DNA from: Siphonodentalium dalli
Lineage: Eukaryota; Mollusca; Scaphopoda; Gadilida; Siphonodentaliidae
DNA length: 64,000 nucleotides
NCBI GenBank assembly: GCA_032622095.1
Contig: CP136065.1
Location: 37,480,732 to 37,544,731 of the forward strand
Direction of reading: 5' to 3'
The position numbers were made by a program, and so were the translations under genes. Below, piece after piece: positions 21,691 to 33,566 of this stretch. The notes under the pieces are model-generated. The model made no database searches. It saw nothing but the letters and a program-made list of their open reading frames with translations, and was not told the origin of the DNA. The stretch's first letter is position 1, and each line of letters starts with the position of its first letter.

Positions 21691-22936
21691 CTGAATTTAA
21701 ATAACATGTCCATTGGTTATGTTTTATCTTTTAATTCTGGCTTGAAAAATGTTATATCCTGTAATTGATGGCTTCTGTCACTTACATTTCACACCATGAC
21801 CTTAGAAATATATCTCCCTCTGTCACTATTTGTCGATTTAATAATAAATTCACTTGTTTATAAAATATTTGCAATTTAAACAAAAATGCTGTAGTCATTA
21901 ATGGTTCGGGGTGATTATGAACACTGACTGCTATTTCTCCTCCTATTAAATAATTTGACTGCTTTTGTGAGGCACGGTTGTGTTTTCTTGTTTACATCAT
22001 CTAATTGTGGTCACAAATCTAATATATATTGAATTAAAATGCTGTGGACAGATTTAATCCGTTGTATGTTATAGTCCATAAGTCTGAAAGCTGGCTGTGA
22101 GGCCTATCTGCCCTCTAAATTCTTAATTCTATACCTGGCTGTTCTTAATAATTTAGGTTTCCAGACATATCATTCAAACATGTTAATTTATGGTCAGATT
22201 TAATGAAATCGATTTATTTTGGAACTTTTCTAAGACGAATATATGCATTGCAATGAGAATATCAACAAGATTTTTTTTTCTAATTTCTATTTTTCATACT
22301 AGTCAGCCATTGAAAACACAAAAAAGTGTCTAAAGTTACCCCGGTTTGCATGTTACATTGCCGATTTTTAAATAACATTTTAACTCCTCTATCCTGATTC
22401 CATTTACGACCTGTATAAACACGATGCGACATACATGTAACCTCTCACTAATACTCGTCCTAACAATTCAATTGTTTTACCACCAATGTCCCACATCTTC
22501 TAGACGGATAATAAACGCTCTTTATTTGTCGTATAATTTATTATTCCTCTTTTAAATCAGCTGAGGTCAGAGGTAAGTAAGTAATGCTTTATTCTCAGCC
22601 AGATAACGTCAAACACACGTTTATATGTGTTATAAACAAAATTAAAATAAAAACCGCTTTGTGTTAGAGACTTTGTGTAAATTCCAAAACCAAACAGATA
22701 ACATAATATCCAGATGAACCTTATAAGCAAAAATATAAGTGTTAATATATGGAAACGAGGATCAGACAACAAGCCCGGTACGTTGCTTATATGAATTCCT
22801 CTACTCGTTGGCTACGTTCCCCGTCCCAATAAGTGAGGGAGGGTATAGTTCAGAGGGGGAGGGTTGGAAATGTTTTTGGAGATTTAGAGATATATAACAT
22901 ACTTTGATTTACAGATGGCAGGAGGCAGGGAGCGAG

Positions 22937-22985
<49 letters not shown>

Positions 22986-24282
22986 CAGAAGACGAGAGAG
23001 GGACAGATTAAGTCGTTATATATAATAGATGATGACAGTGGTGCACGGGTTGTTTTCAATGATTGTGTTATAGAGACTTAATTGGTGGCGTAGATTCCGG
23101 GTCCTGATGTAACGTGTAATTTTGAGCTATTTTCATCGCCGGAACATAAAAAAAAGACCAAAGTATTAGGTTTGACCTGGACATGCACTGCGATCGGCGG
23201 TAAATGTGTCTTCATATCGAAGTTGTGACACTTTACAATGACAGAAATACAAGCACCCGAAGCTATTGCTCGTGCATGAGAATGGTAGAATGGCCTGACA
23301 GCGGGGATGTGACGACAACTGTGAGCAACCTGATCCCGTCACACTAATGAATACTTGTTAATAAATATCTTATCTGTATATGTCTTTTTTTGTTTGCCAT
23401 GTCTGGAATATATTGCATACAAACACTATTTGAAGAGGAAAATGGTCCTAAGATATTTTTTCTTACCAGAAGGTGATATATTGTATGATTTTTCCATGGA
23501 TATAAAGACATGACAAAGATAGTTAATATATAGAGTACGCTCCCGCACGCACATGAGATAAACGCTCTTTATTATTGCCATCTTGGGAATATACTACCCT
23601 TTGACGCTCTTTATGATTCATGTTGAAAACAGCATGGATCTTTTTTTATTTCCCATGCGATACATTTATGCATTGAAAATCTGTCCATGACATGTAGGAC
23701 CGTATAATTCACACATATATGAGGGTATCACCCACCCCTTTTTTTTCGGTACGCGGGATTCATGGTGAAGCCGTACGCGTGATTCATACCCCCGAATTAA
23801 CTGGTATTCAGGTTCAAGCAAAACATCTTGGACGCAGGTTTTGATGGCGCAAAATAATATTTTTGTGCTAGTTATCTGTAGATAGATAGATAGTTTAATG
23901 ACATAAAACGTCCACACGAGACCGATGTCAAAATAACAAATATATATAACAATGCACAGGAAATAATTTGTGTTCGTTGGTGAATTTACAATACATTACC
24001 GAAATAAAGTGAGGTTTTCGAAGAACTGGAAAAATATACCTCTGGAATGTTGTAGATTGGCATCTAAGGTGTAAGAGGTACCAAAAGTTTTTAGTGAAAA
24101 TATATTTTTTGTAGGAATACAGTTGAGTTCAAAATGGGTGGCAACAAATTCGTGTTTCATTCCTTCCGTGACCTATGGTCCCGGGTGGTGGTTCTGCCAA
24201 TAAAAGAGGGGTTTTGACCAAATTCTAAGCTCCTGTGAACAATGTCAACAATGATTCAAACATAATACATATACTGCAGTAA
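21691..24282. other. Intergenic; GA microsatellite and repeat fragments
   Basis: A pure (GA)n run occupies about 22939-22982. TAAACGCTCTTTATT words at about 22510 and 23565 are fragments of the TTAA element family found complete at 31096, 32617 and 48665. Near 23280-23390 a stretch ending AATAAATATCTTATC could be another LINE tail. No gene was found. Confidence 0.5.
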
Positions 24283-24800
24283 CTATTTCATTATTATATC
24301 AGCAGAATCTGACCTTTCTTTGAAAAATGTCCGGACCATGTTGCAGATTATGTTGCATGTATGAGGCTCGTTATTTTGCATTATGTATTGGAATTTTTGG
24401 CCTTCATTCAATCCAATAAATGTATCACTCATCATCCCTATCTCATAAAAGAAGTGTTTACGCATTTTATCATATGTGTTGCAGTGCATAAGGAAGTGTT
24501 CTTCATTCTCAACCTCCATGTTATATTTCCTACAAATTCTTTCATCAAGTGACACTTTCAATTTCCAAGTTATGATTACTAATTCTTAGTTTACAAAACA
24601 TAATTTTTGTGTCGATATTCTGGACAATATTAAGATAAGGTTCTTGTGTATAATGTTGTTTGACTACACGGTACGTCCTTAACTTATTCGCGCCCGAACA
24701 TTTGTCATCGTTGAAAATATCAGTTTTATAATTCTCTATGTGGTTTTCTTTCAATTTGATTTTAATGTCATTTATCTGTTTGTGAATTGAGGCATTGGTA
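24283..24800 (-). pseudogene. LINE ORF2 C-terminal fragment (broken)
   Basis: On the minus strand, frames starting above 24754 give ASIHKQINDIKIKLKENH and, later, TKIMFCKLRISNHNLEIE. A frameshift near 24545-24561 passes to a frame reading ERICRKYNMEVENEEHFLMHC and NTYDKMRKHFF. The R-x-C-x-x-x-(N)-EVENEEHFL-x-x-C pattern is the zinc-binding tail found downstream of the reverse transcriptase in many non-LTR retrotransposons. The catalytic core is missing. Tail ends near 24283 with DIIMK and a stop. Clade assignment is not possible by eye. Confidence 0.72.
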
Positions 24801-24957
24801 ACAATTTAATTTTAATTTTGTATGAATTAGTGGGTAGAATAGCTTCTTGGGCACATTCGACCACTATCATTAATCGTATCATAACGGCCTCATAACGCCA
24901 ATAACGTGACAGGCGTAAATTTGTATGTCATTTATCGCATAGTATTTCTTAACATGT

Positions 24958-25045
24958 ATTCAGGATTCACCCCCCAAAATTAACTGGTATTCAGGATTCA
25001 CCCCCAAAAATTAACTGGTATTCAGGATTCAGGGGAAGGGGGGGG
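24958..25045. repeat. Short tandem repeat, about 33 bp unit
   Basis: AATTAACTGGTATTCAGGAT and a CACCCCC run repeat about three times. A related stretch is at 23790-23815. It ends in a run of G. Confidence 0.65.
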
Positions 25046-25720
25046 GGGGGGGTCATATTGCGATAATCCCAAAGACCTGATCTAAACTTGACGAAAGCGA
25101 GAATAACTAAGCATAATCTGATTAGCGAACAATCAAGTGAAATCTTCTTTTGCTTTGTCTTGCATTTTATAAAAATAATTTGATGCAAATACATAATGTA
25201 GCTTTGAAACAATTCGCATAGTATCAAGATGGCCCTGTCATTACTGGATTACGCATATTACGTATTAAGATTATCAGTTGTGTGACCGCCAATTGTTTTG
25301 GGATACAATGTGGTATTGATGAACTCTGTACTTTGATTAAGGCGTGAATCACCCTCTTTATTGGCACATTGCATAGATTTATCAGTAACGGGTGCGAAAG
25401 GCTCCCCGTTAGACAATGTGTGAATAGACTTTGTATCCGGAAACTAGAATTAAGGATGTTAGTATAAAGGCTCACTGATTGATAAGCTGCTATGGATGAC
25501 CACCAGTTGTGTTAATTGCCTCCCTTGTTTGGTAATTAAATCAAGAACTGAGTTTCCAGTGCAAGGTGATACGAACTGTCACCTGCCGCAGGGCAAGTCG
25601 AAGCGAAGCGTTAACAGCTAAGCACGGCGTGTTCTTTTCACCGCTCCTGTTGTTGTTGAATGCGCAAATCCCGCCTCCGTTGTCATTCTGACAGATCGGG
25701 CGGGACTTGGCAGCCGCAAC
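25046..25720. other. Region upstream of the 158-residue protein gene
   Basis: No exon recognised on either strand. Positions 25560-25720 become GC-richer and contain CGGGCGGGACTTGG at about 25697, which could belong to the promoter of the next gene. Confidence 0.4.
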
Positions 25721-25732
25721 AGGTTGGCGAGT

Positions 25733-25743
25733 CAATAAATAGG
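25733..25743 (+). promoter_or_regulatory. TATA-like box of the 158-residue protein gene
   Basis: CAATAAATAGG stands about 275 bp before the start codon, just downstream of a GC-rich stretch (CGGGCGGGACTTGG). Transcription would then start near 25765. This is an inference from position. Confidence 0.4.
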
Positions 25744-26013
25744 AGTTAGTGTGGCGAAACGAAACCATAACACACCGATTCACCGAGCGCTGTACAGCAC
25801 AAGGTTATTTTATCAAAACATCCGTTTAGTCATATAGGCAAGTCTCGCGTTGTCTGCTGTTCATTACACGCAGCAAGTGGAATTTCCGGCTGTTCAAAGA
25901 AACCACTTGGATTGATTCTAGCTATACACATAATTCATCGTCTGCTTACAATATTTGTGTTGACTCTTCCTCGTTTGCGTATAACCAGTTAGGAGGCGAA
26001 CGTAATAAGAAGT

Positions 26014-26490
26014 ATGAAGCAGAGTTTCGTTGGTAAAAAGTGTTCGAAATCGGACGAAGATAGACTATCGTCAGCCTGGGACGGATCTCAAACGGAGGTG
26101 ATGTCTGGGAACATATGTCTGTGTCAGAACTGGAAAAATAAGGAAAGGAAATTCCCAGTGTTCGTCAAAGTTTATCACAGTTCCTACGAACATTTCGCTG
26201 TTATTTACAAGGACGTGGCCTTTACGAACATGTGTACGTATATCAGTCTCCGAAATTCCAGAGTTAGCACGTCGCCAGACGATGCACACGTTGTCATGGT
26301 GATACCTAAAAACATTGAAGGAACTGTTGTCAAGTTTTATGTTCGAGATCAGGACAGTGTTCCCATGTGGGTCGAGGCATTGCAAGGTTCGACCGACGCA
26401 AAGTGTCGATCGCATTCTCCAGTGGCTTCGCCGTCCATTCCTAGGTCGCCAATCATGCCGACATTGGAGGAAGATGACGAGGAAGAATGA
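26014..26490 (+). CDS. Single-exon 158-residue protein, PH-like domain and acidic tail
   Basis: The frame starts MKQSFVGKKC and has an in-frame stop (TAG, 25990-25992) eight codons upstream, so the N terminus is complete. Residues about 31-125 read like a pleckstrin-homology fold: short alternating hydrophobic strands (PVFVKVYHS, HFAVIYKDV, YISLRNSRV, HVVMVIPKN, VVKFYVRD) ending in a helix, SVPMWVEALQ. The single tryptophan W119 is at the usual place in the last helix. A serine/proline stretch follows (SPVASPSIPRSPIMP, about 135-149), then a fully acidic end, EEDDEEE. No signal peptide or membrane segment is seen. Codon use looks coding: even third positions and no runs. An AATAAA at 27049 would give an mRNA of about 1.3 kb. 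A role at a membrane lipid or as a protein adaptor is guessed from the fold only; no orthologue is recognised. Confidence 0.75.
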   Translation: MKQSFVGKKCSKSDEDRLSSAWDGSQTEVMSGNICLCQNWKNKERKFPVFVKVYHSSYEHFAVIYKDVAFTNMCTYISLRNSRVSTSPDDAHVVMVIPKNIEGTVVKFYVRDQDSVPMWVEALQGSTDAKCRSHSPVASPSIPRSPIMPTLEEDDEEE

Positions 26491-27075
26491 CACTCGTTCC
26501 ACGGTGCCACCCAGTGCCTGTTGTTCCTTTAATGGTGCCATACCATTGGTATTTTGTCCACGTGCAATATTCTTGTTGTCAGATGAAGCATGGACGCTTT
26601 GGACACGTTGTTGCAGGGAATGAGATGCGGACAGTGGATTGACTCAACTTATCAGTTGAGCAGTTGACTTAAAAGTTGAGGAGAGAATTATCAAGACATT
26701 CCCATCTACCGGTATACGAGCTGGGTCTCGTATACAGTTTTAAGTACATGACTGTTGTGGACAGAGAGACGACCACCCGTTGTGGTTGTCATCGTTAGTG
26801 TCGGAGAATAGATTTTCCACATCCAGATTGAACCAAGAATAAGAAGAAGAGAGATATGGACATACGAGATGAATAGAAATATGTCTGGCGTGTGGGGATG
26901 TGTGTGCGTGCTGTGATGTGATGTGTGCTTTGAGGTACATGTATACTATACTGTGATAATAATTGTGTCAATATTAATCTTATGAACATTCTTGATAGGT
27001 AATGTTGAATTGATCAAGTCGCATAGTTTCGTTGATTATGACCTCCTAAATAAAAATAAGGCTATTTATGCCAAT
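26491..27075 (+). other. Probable 3' UTR of the 158-residue protein gene
   Basis: Follows the stop codon and ends just after AATAAA (27049-27054). It has a hairpin, TATACGAG-CTGGGT-CTCGTATA, at about 26711-26732. No other coding signal was found. Confidence 0.45.
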
Positions 27076-27554
27076 GATATCTAAAACGTTGATTTAATAT
27101 GTTTCCAGATGTTCTGTCCGATTTCACACCATAAAACCACCATCTGTGCGTGTTATATACAATGCAATAGTTAAATCGGGTCCATGAGCCCATTAATTCG
27201 AGGCTTTGATGGCTAGATATCGACCTCCAAAATAAGAAGTTATAACACGTTTTAAATTTGTGTCAGCCAAGCAACAATTCCAATGATCGTCTCTCATAAA
27301 TAGCGTCCACACACCTTTCACACTAAAGCGGTGGATAATAAAGAGCGTTCTTAATTACGAGATTGTGTACTCCTTTTCTACTCAACTGATATAATCTTTT
27401 GTGTAATTTCGCTATGCGGGTGTCATACGAATGATAGGGACTGCAAGTATGTTTTCATTTACTTTTGCACGGAGAGCTGGAAATCTACTTAGGAAATGTT
27501 TACTAATTTGGTATTAAGTCGGACTGACCATCTTAGAACTATAACTATGGTCTT

Positions 27555-27939
27555 GTTACTTAGGCTGAATATGTCACTTCTCACCGGTTTTCTGTGATAA
27601 AGTTTCCCAGGTTCCTAAATTTGTGATCAAGTTACCCAGGTTGGAGAGAATTGTGATAAAGTTACCCAGGTTAAGCAAATCTCACAATATCAACTCGATT
27701 TAAAAGTGACAGAGGGAAATATTGTTCAGTTTTGGCAAGTAATAGCCCTTATTAAGCATAAATTAAGACATATTAGTACTGTAGTTCGTCATTGTGATCG
27801 CAAAAATGAATAATTTGTTGCTAAACATGAAATGTTAACCCACAATCCTCTCAAACCTGGGTAACTTTATCACAATTTCGGGAACCTGGGTAACTTTATC
27901 ACAGAAAACCGATGAGAGTGACCTGTTCAGCGTTACTTA
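27555..27939. mobile_element. hAT-like MITE with 8-bp target duplication
   Basis: GTTACTTA is repeated at 27555-27562 and 27932-27939 and frames a 369-bp element. The arms are GGCTGAATATGTCACT and the complement of GCTGAACAGGTCACT, followed by long subterminal repeats. GTGATAAAGTTACCCAGGTT and variants occur three times on the left and twice, inverted, on the right. An 8-bp duplication is the hAT signature. No transposase is present. Confidence 0.82.
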
Positions 27940-28008
27940 ATGAGCCTCAACGCATGTCACTCGGGAAATGATTTGCTACAATTCTCTGTTATGTCCTAAA
28001 ATTTTCAA

Positions 28009-28300
28009 TGATATTATATCTCACATGACAAATAAGGTTACACGTGTCTAATACATCATGGGATGTTATTTCATAGATATAAATTTGATATTCTCGGGAA
28101 ATAGTTGGTACCATTCTCGTGCAATTTTGATCTAAAAGTGTTAAATGATATATATATATCACATGACATATAATCACATCTAAGCTCACACGTGATAACA
28201 TTTGTATGTTGCCTGATACACCATGGGATGTTATTTCGTTGATAGAAATGTGATACTCTCAAAACAACGAATTCTTGCATCTTTTATTACTGTTAGATGA
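28009..28300. repeat. Diverged tandem duplication, about 165 bp
   Basis: The words CACATGACA, CACACGTG, CATGGGATGTTATTTC and GATATTCTC occur in the same order at about 28024-28095 and 28158-28260. Confidence 0.65.
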
Positions 28301-28371
28301 TGTATACTCATCGATGAAACTATGCGAAGATGGTCACTTCAGAGTCAACAGGGGGGGGGGGTGCTTTGTGA

Positions 28372-28612
28372 TTAACCCTTTGAGTGCCAGGGGCCGATCC
28401 CACCGGCCCTAAACCTACAAAATAAGTCTGTTAAAGAATATAAGAATAGATTATTAAAATTGTAATAAATAAAAAAAAAAAAAAAATTGTTAGGCCAATG
28501 CATTCTCTTATATATGCGAGGCGACCTATGGTCGACTCGCATATATAAGAGAATGCATTGGCACAGGGTATATGGGTTTATACAAAAATCGACCTGGCAC
28601 TCAAAGGGTTAA
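28372..28612. mobile_element. TTAA-flanked hairpin MITE (piggyBac-like), 241 bp
   Basis: TTAA at 28372 and 28609 bound the arms CCCTTTGAGTGCCAGG and CCTGGCACTCAAAGGG. It contains one 69-bp hairpin (28494-28562) practically identical to the hairpin at 15214-15282. The outer arms beyond CCCTTT differ from those of the 14923 element, so the same hairpin has been carried by elements with different ends. Confidence 0.82.
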
Positions 28613-29483
28613 TATACACTGCTGCCTAATATAGGAATTATGGAGACAGATGCTAGATGTGGTAATTTGTCCTATAAGCGAGAATGCTTGACTTCAATTT
28701 ACTAATTAATTTAACTTAAACATTTGAATGGCATTCGATTTTGAAAAGATTTTGTTGCATGATATGTGGTCCAATCACAAAACAATTGACTTAATTTATA
28801 AATGGTGACACATATTTCACACACCACACTAGATATTACCATGTTGGCGAATTGTTCGTTCTTATTAATTTGATATGAAGATATCAGTTGACTCATATTG
28901 ATGAATTATATGGCTTATGTGCTTGTATTAGTCATGGCTACGCCGATGTTAGGTAAATTAGATTTGTTATCATTTCGTTAGATCAGCTGTTAGATAATGA
29001 CTGTAAAACACAGTGGTTCAACCCCGTACAGCTTCACCAATCACTTTAGTCTGCACATAAGCTTAGCTCGGCGGGTAATTATCTTGTTACATGTATGAAG
29101 TCTCAGCCAAGTTCCAGCGTACTCTACTCAAGGCTATGCTGTAATCCATGTTATGCTTGGTTTGTGTTTAAGAGCTCTAATTTACCTCCGAAGTGATTGA
29201 ACAGGAAATTGTCATGCGTTACCATGAGAATAATATTCAGGCCTTTCAAAGATAGCATCAGTGTTATGTAAAGTGTTCTTCTTATACGAGTGATCATTTA
29301 GACTGTGCTAGCGACGTATATTGTATAATATAGATCGATGGATAAATCATTGACCGTCTGCGAGAGTTTGGTTGTAAATTGCAGGAGCAACACCGTTTAC
29401 TACACGCATAGTGATATCTCTGTAACGATGCAGTCGATTTTACGGCCAGTTCCAGAAGTTTCTATATGGAACAAGAATCAACC
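28613..29483. other. Intergenic, no gene recognised
   Basis: Only unsupported short frames. Confidence 0.45.
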
Positions 29484-29573
29484 TAGATCATGCCATGGGT
29501 CTCTACTCTGGCTAACTCCCGTAGAGCCAGAGATATGGGCGTTAACCAGAGTAGAGATTCGTGGCATGATCTA
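29484..29573. repeat. 90-bp palindrome with flanking direct repeats
   Basis: TAGATCATGCCA...TGGCATGATCTA arms enclose CTCTACTCTGGCTAAC with its complement. Imperfect direct repeats AGAATCAACCTAG (29474-29486) and AGAATCAATCTAG (29573-29585) sit at the edges and look like a target duplication. The arm sequence matches the ends of the fold-back element at 33990-34506. Confidence 0.75.
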
Positions 29574-29585
29574 GAATCAATCTAG

Positions 29586-31095
29586 CAATCAATCGTTGAT
29601 TTCATATCCACTATGACCGGTTCAATAGCGAGGGTTCATAATCTGTAATTCCTATATTTACCTCTCAGAAATTATCAATAACTGTCATCTGCGACAAATG
29701 TACGAGAAAATATTAGGCAATCTGACAGTGTGTGAACGTAGCCTCTTTTTCGACGTGATTGGACGGAGATGAACACACATGATCGTGAGAATAATATAGC
29801 AGCTTTTCAAAAATAATTCAGTGTTATGTTAAGGTGTGCGAGTGAAGTTAGATTTTCAAGTATTATAAAAAAAATTCTATCTTTTTTCCCCACATGAATC
29901 CGGATGTAAATTTGTATTTGTTTAAATATTGATGATATATATTGTTTATACATTGTACATGTGATATCAGATGTTATATATTTATGAAACTTGTTGCATG
30001 AGATTAAATTCTGGAAATGAAAAATATGCTTTACCCAGTTCTTCCATACTCAGACATGTCCCAGTTGTATTGAAGGTCGTTGGCTATATAAATAACGGAC
30101 AGCTCACGAGAAACACACCTTAAATTGATTCGATATTTGGACCAACAACCTTGTTTGTGATTAAACTTGAGTATCAGCATAACTAAGTTAAGTGTGCATG
30201 CTTTAGCCCTTAGCCTTCTTCGGTGATTGATGAACTGAAGTTTATATTACTAATGGTTAAAGGGGTACACTGTACACTAAATCTGACCATATATGGGACC
30301 ATCTCCTTTTATACTCAAAAGAAAAATATGCAGCAAATTAATGAATTTGAGCCATGGATTAGTGCAAAAAAAACCCTGTGTGCTCTATGAACGATGCAAA
30401 AAAAACATGGTAATTATAATGAAAATGAATTTATGACTGGAGTCTTTAGATCATTTTCATTATACTTGCCATGGTGCATAAGGATCTTCGTGGTGACATC
30501 TAGTTGGGAGCCAACGATATGTTCCGAAATTCGTTAAAAAAACATGGCTGCCAGCGGCAATCTTGGATTTTTCTCTTTGCATGACTAAATCCTTCTGCAC
30601 AAGATACAGGCAACATCCCTCACCCAAACTTCGCTACAAACTACAGACCACATCCCTTAGCCCTCACCCAAACGTCATGGTTCATTGTGGTGACCTGTAG
30701 ATGGGAGCTCCCAATTTTTCGGTAATTCGTTAAAAACATGGCAACATGCAGCCATCTTCGATTTCACATTTGAATCCATTGGCTCACCCTGTAGCCCACA
30801 TTTATTGGAGAATATGTTTGAAATGAAAATAATTTCATTTACACAATACAATCCCTTACTGAAAGTTTTTGACTTTCACTATCGTCTATTGACTGCTCAG
30901 CATAAAATTATTAACTCCTCCCCCAAGTTGAGATTCAGTGTCATTGACACTTTCATTTTATCAATATCTGTGTCGATTACAATTGATTCTGCATTATCCG
31001 GAGAAACTGAACTGTTAATACTCATTTGAAAATTGGTTAGATCAAAACTCAGAATGGATTTTAACCGAAAAACGTCTTAAATAAAAATGTTAGAT
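29586..31095. other. Intergenic; diverged duplication at 30480-30780
   Basis: Two diverged copies about 195 bp apart (about 30487 and 30682) share GTGGTGAC, TGGGAGC, ATTCGTTAAAAA and ACATGGC. No gene was found. Confidence 0.5.
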
Positions 31096-31620
31096 TTAAA
31101 GATACGGGCGGCGTTGGCGGTGGGTATGGTGTTAAAATATTTAACTCAGTCAAAAACCGCCATGAACAGAAATAATAGTAACATATAGACAGACTTTGTT
31201 CTTATACAAATCAGAAATATGGCAATAAAACAGTATGTTATTGTCAATGTTTTTCGATTGTTATGTAAAAGCTAAAAACGTTACAGAACCTGGCTTTTGT
31301 TTATATCCGGATATGGTACACATAATGAGCGTTATTTGTTACCGTTTCCCTGATATGTAAATGATAAAGAGCGTTTATATCATGTGTGTGTGAGTAACCA
31401 ATAGAATTGCAGCTGTGTTATGTAAACAGAAGCAAAACTTCTGTAACACGAGCAGGCGCTTGTTTAGATACACATTGTACGTTTTTCAGACAATATACTA
31501 TTTACGCGCTGATTACGTTTGGCATATGAACAAAACTGTATATATTTTAATATTCCTTCTGTTGGATGGTGATTTGAACAAATAGTATATTTCTGCAACG
31601 AACGCCGTCCGTGCCTTTAA
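31096..31620 (+). mobile_element. TTAA-flanked MITE family B, copy 1, 525 bp
   Basis: TTAA bounds the arms AAGATACGGGCGGCGTTGG and CGAACGCCGTCCGTGCCTTT. It contains paired GAGCGTTATTTG and AAAGAGCGTTTATA words and repeated GTAAACAAAAGC-like words. Same layout as 48665-49193 and, inverted, 32617-33117. The TTAA edges suggest a piggyBac-type or Kolobok-type mover. Confidence 0.82.
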
Positions 31621-31844
31621 TACATTATGTATATGTGATTGCAGTGGTCAGACCATCGCATCGAGGGGACTGAACTCTGCATTGACTCCAGATATTATAA
31701 AAGTGACACACCATGCACGATCCACATCGGGAACTATACGAACTCGAGCTCCTTGCTCAATTCAGTAAAAAAAACCCATTTGTTTTATATATTAAATTAA
31801 TTTTGTTCTTAAATAAAAAGTTTGAAAAATTATGGCCGTTATAA

Positions 31845-31980
31845 CATCCGCCGGTGTATGCCGAGTCACCACACCAAATTGGTTGAAATCGGTCCAGGGA
31901 ACTGGGAGAAAAATCGCGAACAGACAGATAGACGGACAGACATATCCTGCTATTTTATATAAATAGACATATAGTTGGGG
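31845..31980 (+). mobile_element. RTE-like LINE 3' end
   Basis: The stretch CCAAATTGGTTGAAATCGGT, GGGAGAAAAATCGCGAAC, a GACAGAYAGACGGACAGACA run and ATATAAATAGA is the usual tail of RTE-clade LINEs. No coding part remains. A recognised pattern, not a search result. Confidence 0.5.
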
Positions 31981-32206
31981 GAACTAATCATCGAAAAGAC
32001 CGCATGCTATATATATTACCACAATAAACTTAGGGCGCGTACACATGGCGGGCAAGAAAATATCAGGTATGCCCCATGTGACTTACTTGACCAATCAAAT
32101 AAATAATACCGGAAAATATCCGACGAAGGCAGCGCGCTGATATTGTATCGCCAGTTGGTGATATGTGTTCACCTTGATTGGTGGCCATCGGTATCCGTTA
32201 ACTAAT

Positions 32207-32217
32207 CTATAAAAGGG
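32207..32217 (+). promoter_or_regulatory. TATA box inside the 1.84-kb element
   Basis: CTATAAAAGGG is a near-ideal metazoan TATA box. A CCAATCAAAT-like word occurs upstream at about 32091. No good coding exon follows within 400 bp. Confidence 0.5.
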
Positions 32218-32616
32218 ACACGCTGGTAACCGTTCACGCACTCGAGTTATGATCCATCCATATTATCGCCTGTTTCAACAATTGACTTCGTAATTCCATT
32301 TTGGATTGTTTGACATAATCGCTCAGCTACTATATGGATATGTGTGGGGACATATATATGTTGAGAGTTTCCGCTGACGGAGGATGTCTATGGATTTCCA
32401 ACTGCACCCCCTCTTGAATCGGGCCAAAGACCCAAGATCACATAATTGAATTTGCACACCTCCCATCATCTTTGAATTTCCTATATGGTACCTCACATAC
32501 CTTGAATTTTGACTGGACACCGGGGAGGGAGGGGCCTAGAAGAAATTCCAAACCAATAATTTGACCAAAGTAGGAAAAATGCAAATGTTGGTCTAAAACC
32601 ACTAACTCCACATACA

Positions 32617-33117
32617 TTAAAGGCACGTGCGGCCTTAATTGTCTAAAATATTCATATTTGTTCCAAACACCGTAAACAGAAAAACATTAAAACGCATACA
32701 GTTCCGTTCATATATACCATGACCATCGCGTAAACAGCATGTTATCATAAATACCTACTATATTTTACCTAAGCAAGAGCCTGATTGTGTTCCAGAAGAC
32801 AGCACAATGCTACTGGCTAATCACACACAAATGGCATAAACGCTCTTTATTACTTCCATATCAGGTATTCACTAACAAAGAACGCTCTTTATGTTTACCA
32901 TCATAATATAAACAAACACCAAAAAAGTAACTTTTTATGCTTTTGTTTACATAACAATGGTCAAACATATGACCATAACATACTGTTTATGCGATATTTC
33001 TTATTTGTATACGTACAAAGTCTATCTACATTTTGATGATCTTTCTGTTTGTGGCGGTTTTTGACGGGTGGATATATCTTCCAGGATACCCACCGCCAAG
33101 GCCAACCGTGTCTTTAA
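32617..33117 (-). mobile_element. TTAA-flanked MITE family B, copy 2 (inverted), nested
   Basis: TTAA at 32617 and 33114. The arms AAAGGCACGTGCGGC and GGCCAACCGTGTCTTT are diverged from the other copies, but the interior (AAACGCTCTTTATT, GTGGCGGTTTTTGACGG) matches them in inverted orientation. Confidence 0.78.
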
Positions 33118-33460
33118 TGGTTGAAAAATCAGACTACAAGAACAATTTCAAACCATTGTTGGTGTGAAATTTCCAACTAATATTGTTTCCAAGTTGGCGG
33201 TTGTCTCATCATGTCCCCACATGCACCCATGTAAATTCCGTAACGTAATGTACACCACAGCCCCATGCACCAAGCAACACTCTCTGAAAACTTCATATGG
33301 GGTCTCAATGGGGTGGGGTCACCCGATTTGCCACAAAACCATAATACCAGTTTGTCACCCCACATATACATGCACTATGAAATTATAACATTTCCAAATT
33401 TCCAAATAACGTGACCACTTTCTCATTACGCAGAAGGTCTTTATGCATGAGATCAGCAAC

Positions 33461-33566
33461 ACAGGTCCCCAGAAAAAAAATTTACCCCACCCCCAATAAT
33501 ACTTAATCCTATCTATAGGATTAAGTATTATTGGGGGTGGGGTAAATTTTTGTTCTGGGGACCTGT
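33461..33566. mobile_element. 106-bp palindromic insertion with 10-bp target duplication
   Basis: ACAGGTCCCCAGAA...TTCTGGGGACCTGT: 53-bp arms meet at AATCCTATCTATAGGATT with one clear arm mismatch. GATCAGCAAC lies directly on both sides (33451-33460 and 33567-33576). The element is all palindrome. A 9-11-bp duplication would fit Mutator-like elements. Confidence 0.85.

Noticed and set aside
22939-22982. GA run as a regulatory GAGA element
   Set aside because: Pure microsatellite with no adjacent gene.
28970-29040. Possible tRNA (TGGTTCAACCCC looks like a B box)
   Set aside because: No matching A box and no acceptor stem could be drawn.
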